A DNA stretch of 53,687 nt. Source: Tritrichomonas musculus (Eukaryota; Parabasalia; Tritrichomonadida; Tritrichomonadidae). A program made the translations under genes and the position numbers. Positions 47,078-53,687 of the stretch are shown in pieces; positions within the stretch are counted from its first letter, which is position 1, and every line of letters begins with the position of its first letter. The stretch spans positions 1,105,001 to 1,158,687 of the forward strand of contig JAPFFF010000052.1 in NCBI GenBank assembly GCA_039105265.1. Direction: 5' to 3'. The notes beneath the pieces are model-generated. The model was given only the letters and a program-made list of their open reading frames with translations, did no database searches and was not told the origin of the DNA.

Positions 47078-49054
47078 TTATTCAGAATCATCATCATTAA
47101 CCAAGTTATTCAACTGCTCATCAGCATTCCAAAATATCATGTTGTTCAAGCCAGCTGTTTTTATCATGCCCGTTGATTTGGTAGAAATTGAACGTCGATT
47201 TTTTTCATAAAAATTCCCCAAAATCCCACTTAACTCTTGAAATGGCATTTTTCTTGGCTCTGGATCGATTAAATTCAATAATGGCATTTTTCTTACAATT
47301 TGAACATTCTTCCAAAGGTACAATGCTTGCCGAAGATAGTAAATTATTGGACGTTCTTCAACTGGAGTGTTGTCAAAAATTTTCTTCCCACTGTCACTTC
47401 GTGATTCTGGAACTTTTTCTTCAATAGGCATGTTCTTGTACAATTCGTGCTCCAATAGAATGTATTTCATTGATTTCTGGAAATTCACGTGGCTGTCATC
47501 TTTTTTATTATGCCTCCGAACATTTGCAAAATTGTGTTCTTGGTAGTGTGAACTGCATGCACCTGTATCAATAGCTTCTTCAGTGATTATTTGAGATGCA
47601 ATTCCAATTGCAGTAAATATGTATTGTTTACACCAATTATCTGTGAAACATCTCATTTTCTTATAGGTATTGGGCTGCACACGATAGATTTTTAAGTTGT
47701 GTTCAATGACATATTGTTGCATAAGATAATAAATCAATACAATACTTGCACCAAGTAAAAGATAGTCAATAGTCTCTTGCCGACTTAGTGAATTCCTGAA
47801 TAGTGCCTCTAGTAAGAGTGTAGAAGGAAGCATTGATAAAAGTAAATAAAAGTCTTCGTTATCAATTATTTTTTGAATTGTTTGTAAAGTAAACAATTTT
47901 TTTGGGAGGTCATCTTCCATTTTACGTCCTTTGTTGTTATCCAATAAGTAAGGAGCAATTCCAATAGTTTTTAAATCTTCTGCAGACCGTGTTTCATAAG
48001 AATCATATGGAGAAACTAGGAATTCTTCAAGAGAGGATTTTCTGTAACGATCTCTTTTTGTCAGGTGCAATGGATCTGAAAAATGAATTAATACTGCAAA
48101 TATTTTAATTATACCAACAGCACCAAGACTTAGGAATCTTTCGAAGTTACCAATAATTTTGTCGATGAATATATTTGCATATATGCTATAAGTGTTGTCA
48201 CCATCAGTGCCTAATCCGATAATACTTATGTTTTTTGGCATGAGTGATATGATCGATTCAATTTTTTCGCGTAACTCTTGTGTTGCCTTACCTGATGTCG
48301 ACGGAATACATGCAATTGGAAACTGTTTAAATTCTGGATTTAATGGTGCAAATGTCATACCGAATTCTGCTTGTATCACTGAGTTATAATTTAATTTAAT
48401 AAATTCTAAAAATTCGTTGTCATCATTAATAAATGTTTCTGCTAATTCTGGATCGATCTCTTTGAGATTTAGCACGCCATCAATCCTACCATTTTTGTTT
48501 ACTTTGACATACGGTGTAACATATGCAGCATCAACCATGATAACTCCTTTTCCAGTAAAATTATTTGGTAAAAACCTTGACATGATATTCAAAATATTTT
48601 GTATATCGCCATTAAAAATGTCGTCATGTATTCCTAAATTAGCGAGAGCTTGCTTTCTATATGTTGAAGCAGTTTTATATGTTGGGAACAATAAATTAGT
48701 ATTTAAAATATTGAAGTAATGTGGACTCATCATGCTTAACAGTGCAAAGAATTCGTGAAGTCCATCATAACGTCTTCCTTGAGGAAATTTTGTTATATTA
48801 TCCCATGTAGCGCCGATGAATCTTAATACTATTGGACTAATATTAATCGTTTTTTGTTTGTCTTCTGGTATATTCAATTTAATTTTCAGTAAGTCTGCTA
48901 TTTGTCTTTTTAGCCTTGTATTCTCCAAAATTAACCTTTCATTTTCACCTTGTAATCTTTGATTGTCTTCTAAGAGCTTTTCGTAAGTTTGCTGAGATCT
49001 TGCTTTTGCTCCTGTTTCGGGAGTAAACCATGATGGATTTCGCTTAGGCGCCAT
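47078..49054 (-). CDS. DDE-type transposase, array copy 2
   Basis: Protein identical to copy 1 over all 658 residues; the flanking 21-bp inverted repeats recur at 46980-47000 and 49133-49153. It is intact, with the same start and initiator-like motif. Identity in the noncoding flanks means that the copies are too young to have diverged, or that the array is an assembly product. Confidence 0.75.
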   Translation of the reverse strand: MAPKRNPSWFTPETGAKARSQQTYEKLLEDNQRLQGENERLILENTRLKRQIADLLKIKLNIPEDKQKTINISPIVLRFIGATWDNITKFPQGRRYDGLHEFFALLSMMSPHYFNILNTNLLFPTYKTASTYRKQALANLGIHDDIFNGDIQNILNIMSRFLPNNFTGKGVIMVDAAYVTPYVKVNKNGRIDGVLNLKEIDPELAETFINDDNEFLEFIKLNYNSVIQAEFGMTFAPLNPEFKQFPIACIPSTSGKATQELREKIESIISLMPKNISIIGLGTDGDNTYSIYANIFIDKIIGNFERFLSLGAVGIIKIFAVLIHFSDPLHLTKRDRYRKSSLEEFLVSPYDSYETRSAEDLKTIGIAPYLLDNNKGRKMEDDLPKKLFTLQTIQKIIDNEDFYLLLSMLPSTLLLEALFRNSLSRQETIDYLLLGASIVLIYYLMQQYVIEHNLKIYRVQPNTYKKMRCFTDNWCKQYIFTAIGIASQIITEEAIDTGACSSHYQEHNFANVRRHNKKDDSHVNFQKSMKYILLEHELYKNMPIEEKVPESRSDSGKKIFDNTPVEERPIIYYLRQALYLWKNVQIVRKMPLLNLIDPEPRKMPFQELSGILGNFYEKNRRSISTKSTGMIKTAGLNNMIFWNADEQLNNLVNDDDSE

Positions 49055-50176
49055 TAAAAAAAAATGATTCTATATTGAAAATTTCAGAGGTTTTTAAATT
49101 TGAAAGGAAAAAAAAGCATGACCACGAAAAATTATAGAACATAGGAAACTCTCATAATCTTTTGAAATTAATATATAATAAAGTATATCATATTATAAGA
49201 ATATTTTAATAGAAAACGTTTCCCTAATTTTGCGTATATACTGAGATATGATCAAAGAAAGTTGCCAAAATTGAGAGGAATTTCTATTCAAATGTAGTAT
49301 AATTTTGTAATTGATTTTTCTCGAAAATTTGGCGGACGATTTTTCTAAAAATTTAATATAATATATAATGCAATGTATACTACTATTTAAGATAAATGTA
49401 ATATACCGGTCATTCGTTGGCTCTGTTCTGGAATCGTTTTTTCCAAAAAAAATCGTAAAATCGGCTAAAAATAGTGTAAATCGCTTTATCTCGGGATATA
49501 TACTTATAATGCGCAATTTTTTTGCTTAATCGTGTTTTTAACATCATAATAAGACAAATAACCAATTTTTGGGTAAAAATATTGAATTTTGGCCGATATT
49601 GTTAGTAACGAGTTTTTTTGTATTTTTATCTTAATATAAAAAATCTCATTCTTCACGGATAGGAGTTTTTGGTTATTACTCTATATACAATAAGCATACA
49701 ATCCTATAATTTTATAATCATATACAATACAGTAATGCAATTATTGTTATACTAATTATGTAGGTACACCTATTTTTTTTTCTGACATTTAATGCAAAAA
49801 TACAAAAATCAAATTTTTGAAATATATTTTATTAATAACTCGATGCAAAGCGAAGCTAATAAAAATATAGCAATTGATATATATTAAGATGCTTGCAATA
49901 TATATTCTTATAATACCATAAATTTTGAAACATTTTTACATTTACGTCTGGAGACTCGTTATGAAAATCACAACTTTTTGAAAGACTCTCCGCCGCGATT
50001 TCGCTTAAAATCTGAAATCATCAATAACTATCTATGGTGAGTATATATTATTAATTTCGAAGCATATCGACATATCTCGAGAGTTTCCTATGTTCTATAT
50101 TTTTTTAAAATTTTTGACATGTCATAAAATATTCAAATATTTCTATATATAAAAAGTGAAATGAAAAAATTATCTT

Positions 50177-52153
50177 TTATTCAGAATCATCATCATTAAC
50201 CAAGTTATTCAACTGCTCATCAGCATTCCAAAATATCATGTTGTTCAAGCCAGCTGTTTTTATCATGCCCGTTGATTTGGTAGAAATTGAACGTCGATTT
50301 TTTTCATAAAAATTCCCCAAAATCCCACTTAACTCTTGAAATGGCATTTTTCTTGGCTCTGGATCGATTAAATTCAATAATGGCATTTTTCTTACAATTT
50401 GAACATTCTTCCAAAGGTACAATGCTTGCCGAAGATAGTAAATTATTGGACGTTCTTCAACTGGAGTGTTGTCAAAAATTTTCTTCCCACTGTCACTTCG
50501 TGATTCTGGAACTTTTTCTTCAATAGGCATGTTCTTGTACAATTCGTGCTCCAATAGAATGTATTTCATTGATTTCTGGAAATTCACGTGGCTGTCATCT
50601 TTTTTATTATGCCTCCGAACATTTGCAAAATTGTGTTCTTGGTAGTGTGAACTGCATGCACCTGTATCAATAGCTTCTTCAGTGATTATTTGAGATGCAA
50701 TTCCAATTGCAGTAAATATGTATTGTTTACACCAATTATCTGTGAAACATCTCATTTTCTTATAGGTATTGGGCTGCACACGATAGATTTTTAAGTTGTG
50801 TTCAATGACATATTGTTGCATAAGATAATAAATCAATACAATACTTGCACCAAGTAAAAGATAGTCAATAGTCTCTTGCCGACTTAGTGAATTCCTGAAT
50901 AGTGCCTCTAGTAAGAGTGTAGAAGGAAGCATTGATAAAAGTAAATAAAAGTCTTCGTTATCAATTATTTTTTGAATTGTTTGTAAAGTAAACAATTTTT
51001 TTGGGAGGTCATCTTCCATTTTACGTCCTTTGTTGTTATCCAATAAGTAAGGAGCAATTCCAATAGTTTTTAAATCTTCTGCAGACCGTGTTTCATAAGA
51101 ATCATATGGAGAAACTAGGAATTCTTCAAGAGAGGATTTTCTGTAACGATCTCTTTTTGTCAGGTGCAATGGATCTGAAAAATGAATTAATACTGCAAAT
51201 ATTTTAATTATACCAACAGCACCAAGACTTAGGAATCTTTCGAAGTTACCAATAATTTTGTCGATGAATATATTTGCATATATGCTATAAGTGTTGTCAC
51301 CATCAGTGCCTAATCCGATAATACTTATGTTTTTTGGCATGAGTGATATGATCGATTCAATTTTTTCGCGTAACTCTTGTGTTGCCTTACCTGATGTCGA
51401 CGGAATACATGCAATTGGAAACTGTTTAAATTCTGGATTTAATGGTGCAAATGTCATACCGAATTCTGCTTGTATCACTGAGTTATAATTTAATTTAATA
51501 AATTCTAAAAATTCGTTGTCATCATTAATAAATGTTTCTGCTAATTCTGGATCGATCTCTTTGAGATTTAGCACGCCATCAATCCTACCATTTTTGTTTA
51601 CTTTGACATACGGTGTAACATATGCAGCATCAACCATGATAACTCCTTTTCCAGTAAAATTATTTGGTAAAAACCTTGACATGATATTCAAAATATTTTG
51701 TATATCGCCATTAAAAATGTCGTCATGTATTCCTAAATTAGCGAGAGCTTGCTTTCTATATGTTGAAGCAGTTTTATATGTTGGGAACAATAAATTAGTA
51801 TTTAAAATATTGAAGTAATGTGGACTCATCATGCTTAACAGTGCAAAGAATTCGTGAAGTCCATCATAACGTCTTCCTTGAGGAAATTTTGTTATATTAT
51901 CCCATGTAGCGCCGATGAATCTTAATACTATTGGACTAATATTAATCGTTTTTTGTTTGTCTTCTGGTATATTCAATTTAATTTTCAGTAAGTCTGCTAT
52001 TTGTCTTTTTAGCCTTGTATTCTCCAAAATTAACCTTTCATTTTCACCTTGTAATCTTTGATTGTCTTCTAAGAGCTTTTCGTAAGTTTGCTGAGATCTT
52101 GCTTTTGCTCCTGTTTCGGGAGTAAACCATGATGGATTTCGCTTAGGCGCCAT
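50177..52153 (-). CDS. DDE-type transposase, array copy 3
   Basis: Again identical over 658 residues to copies 1 and 2, with the same flanks shifted by 3099 bases. Intact frame and same start. Any of the three copies could supply transposase; which is expressed cannot be told. Confidence 0.75.
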   Translation of the reverse strand: MAPKRNPSWFTPETGAKARSQQTYEKLLEDNQRLQGENERLILENTRLKRQIADLLKIKLNIPEDKQKTINISPIVLRFIGATWDNITKFPQGRRYDGLHEFFALLSMMSPHYFNILNTNLLFPTYKTASTYRKQALANLGIHDDIFNGDIQNILNIMSRFLPNNFTGKGVIMVDAAYVTPYVKVNKNGRIDGVLNLKEIDPELAETFINDDNEFLEFIKLNYNSVIQAEFGMTFAPLNPEFKQFPIACIPSTSGKATQELREKIESIISLMPKNISIIGLGTDGDNTYSIYANIFIDKIIGNFERFLSLGAVGIIKIFAVLIHFSDPLHLTKRDRYRKSSLEEFLVSPYDSYETRSAEDLKTIGIAPYLLDNNKGRKMEDDLPKKLFTLQTIQKIIDNEDFYLLLSMLPSTLLLEALFRNSLSRQETIDYLLLGASIVLIYYLMQQYVIEHNLKIYRVQPNTYKKMRCFTDNWCKQYIFTAIGIASQIITEEAIDTGACSSHYQEHNFANVRRHNKKDDSHVNFQKSMKYILLEHELYKNMPIEEKVPESRSDSGKKIFDNTPVEERPIIYYLRQALYLWKNVQIVRKMPLLNLIDPEPRKMPFQELSGILGNFYEKNRRSISTKSTGMIKTAGLNNMIFWNADEQLNNLVNDDDSE

Positions 52154-53275
52154 TAAAAAAAAATGATTCTATATTGAAAATTTCAGAGGTTTTTAAATTT
52201 GAAAGGAAAAAAAAGCATGACCACGAAAAATTATAGAACATAGGAAACTCTCATAATCTTTTGAAATTAATATATAATAAAGTATATCATATTATAAGAA
52301 TATTTTAATAGAAAACGTTTCCCTAATTTTGCGTATATACTGAGATATGATCAAAGAAAGTTGCCAAAATTGAGAGGAATTTCTATTCAAATGTAGTATA
52401 ATTTTGTAATTGATTTTTCTCGAAAATTTGGCGGACGATTTTTCTAAAAATTTAATATAATATATAATGCAATGTATACTACTATTTAAGATAAATGTAA
52501 TATACCGGTCATTCGTTGGCTCTGTTCTGGAATCGTTTTTTCCAAAAAAAATCGTAAAATCGGCTAAAAATAGTGTAAATCGCTTTATCTCGGGATATAT
52601 ACTTATAATGCGCAATTTTTTTGCTTAATCGTGTTTTTAACATCATAATAAGACAAATAACCAATTTTTGGGTAAAAATATTGAATTTTGGCCGATATTG
52701 TTAGTAACGAGTTTTTTTGTATTTTTATCTTAATATAAAAAATCTCATTCTTCACGGATAGGAGTTTTTGGTTATTACTCTATATACAATAAGCATACAA
52801 TCCTATAATTTTATAATCATATACAATACAGTAATGCAATTATTGTTATACTAATTATGTAGGTACACCTATTTTTTTTTCTGACATTTAATGCAAAAAT
52901 ACAAAAATCAAATTTTTGAAATATATTTTATTAATAACTCGATGCAAAGCGAAGCTAATAAAAATATAGCAATTGATATATATTAAGATGCTTGCAATAT
53001 ATATTCTTATAATACCATAAATTTTGAAACATTTTTACATTTACGTCTGGAGACTCGTTATGAAAATCACAACTTTTTGAAAGACTCTCCGCCGCGATTT
53101 CGCTTAAAATCTGAAATCATCAATAACTATCTATGGTGAGTATATATTATTAATTTCGAAGCATATCGACATATCTCGAGAGTTTCCTATGTTCTATATT
53201 TTTTTAAAATTTTTGACATGTCATAAAATATTCAAATATTTCTATATATAAAAAGTGAAATGAAAAAATTATCTT

Positions 53276-53687
53276 TTATTCAGAATCATCATCATTAACC
53301 AAGTTATTCAACTGCTCATCAGCATTCCAAAATATCATGTTGTTCAAGCCAGCTGTTTTTATCATGCCCGTTGATTTGGTAGAAATTGAACGTCGATTTT
53401 TTTCATAAAAATTCCCCAAAATCCCACTTAACTCTTGAAATGGCATTTTTCTTGGCTCTGGATCGATTAAATTCAATAATGGCATTTTTCTTACAATTTG
53501 AACATTCTTCCAAAGGTACAATGCTTGCCGAAGATAGTAAATTATTGGACGTTCTTCAATTTTTTATTATGCCTCCGAACATTTGCAAAATTGTGTTCTT
53601 GGTAGTGTGAACTGCATGCACCTGTATCAATAGCTTCTTCAGTGATTATTTGAGATGCAATTCCAATTGCAGTAAATATGTATTGTT
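53276..53687 (-). pseudogene. Transposase, array copy 4, partial with internal deletion
   Basis: The 3' part of the gene is present, identical to the other copies up to 53559. There 139 bases equivalent to 44263-44401 are missing, which changes the reading frame. The sequence then resumes as in the other copies to the window end. The 5' half lies outside. As 139 is not a multiple of three, this copy cannot make the full protein unless the window end is misassembled. Confidence 0.8.

Larger units (their letters stand above)
42967..53687. repeat. Head-to-tail array of a 3099-bp unit
   Basis: Units start at 42967, 46066, 49165 and 52264, always with AAATTAATATATAATAAAG. Three are complete; the fourth is cut by the window end and carries a 139-bp deletion. 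The three full units appear identical, in coding and noncoding parts. Each unit has about 900 bp of AT-rich noncoding DNA (the 107-codon minus-strand frame there, for example 42995-43318, looks noncoding) followed by one transposase gene. The unit boundary falls inside the right inverted repeat of the gene module. Confidence 0.92.

Overview
The window looks like nuclear DNA of a parabasalid protist (a trichomonad such as Trichomonas or Tritrichomonas; species not provable from here). Reasons: very AT-rich DNA, intronless genes, standard stop codons, initiator-like TCAYTW motifs a few bases before several ATGs, a large protein-primed polymerase element of the Polinton/Maverick type, and a giant CxxC-rich surface protein with one C-terminal membrane anchor.

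Region 1 (1-491) is the relic of a coding region, probably part of an older virus-like element. Region 2 (492-24269) is one Polinton. It is bounded by a 5-bp target duplication TCATA, starts AG, ends CT, and has inverted terminal repeats whose inner 194 bp look identical. It looks whole. Its plus-strand left block encodes a putative virion protein, an integrase with a chromodomain-like tail, a packaging ATPase, a small pVI-like basic protein, a proline-rich protein, the major capsid candidate, two HNH nucleases, several unknown small proteins and an AT-hook-like basic protein. The minus-strand centre carries a PrimPol/SF3 helicase and the family B polymerase. A GIY-YIG-like gene, a penton candidate and a 2083-aa fibre-like protein complete the set. 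Polymerase, primase-helicase, integrase, ATPase and capsid genes together would replicate, package and integrate a linear genome. The element sits just before the start codon of a decayed relative of its own first gene (24276 to about 25110), so it appears to be nested in an older relic.

Region 3 (about 25110-32100) is gene-poor AT-rich DNA. It holds two possible small gene fragments, a small inverted-repeat element, a decayed coiled-coil gene, a dispersed repeat arm and AT microsatellites. Region 4 (32104-40500) is one host gene for a 2798-aa surface protein: 37 cysteine-rich 42-aa repeats, 49 acidic 9-aa repeats, a divergent CxxC region, a membrane span and a short tail.

Region 5 (40501-42966) is noncoding and has a foldback repeat (40905-41772) and a GC-rich hairpin. 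Region 6 (42967-53687) is a head-to-tail array of a 3099-bp unit, three full copies and part of a fourth. Each full copy encodes the same 658-aa DDE-type transposase, with some P-element/THAP9-like features, on the minus strand. The fourth copy has a 139-bp deletion and runs off the window.

The most interesting signals are paired hairpins at both Polinton tips, with two compensatory base-pair changes between the ends; the primase-helicase gene enclosed by an 86-bp inverted repeat; the phage-like YTKxExDxKY repeats in the huge fibre-like protein; and the identical transposase array.
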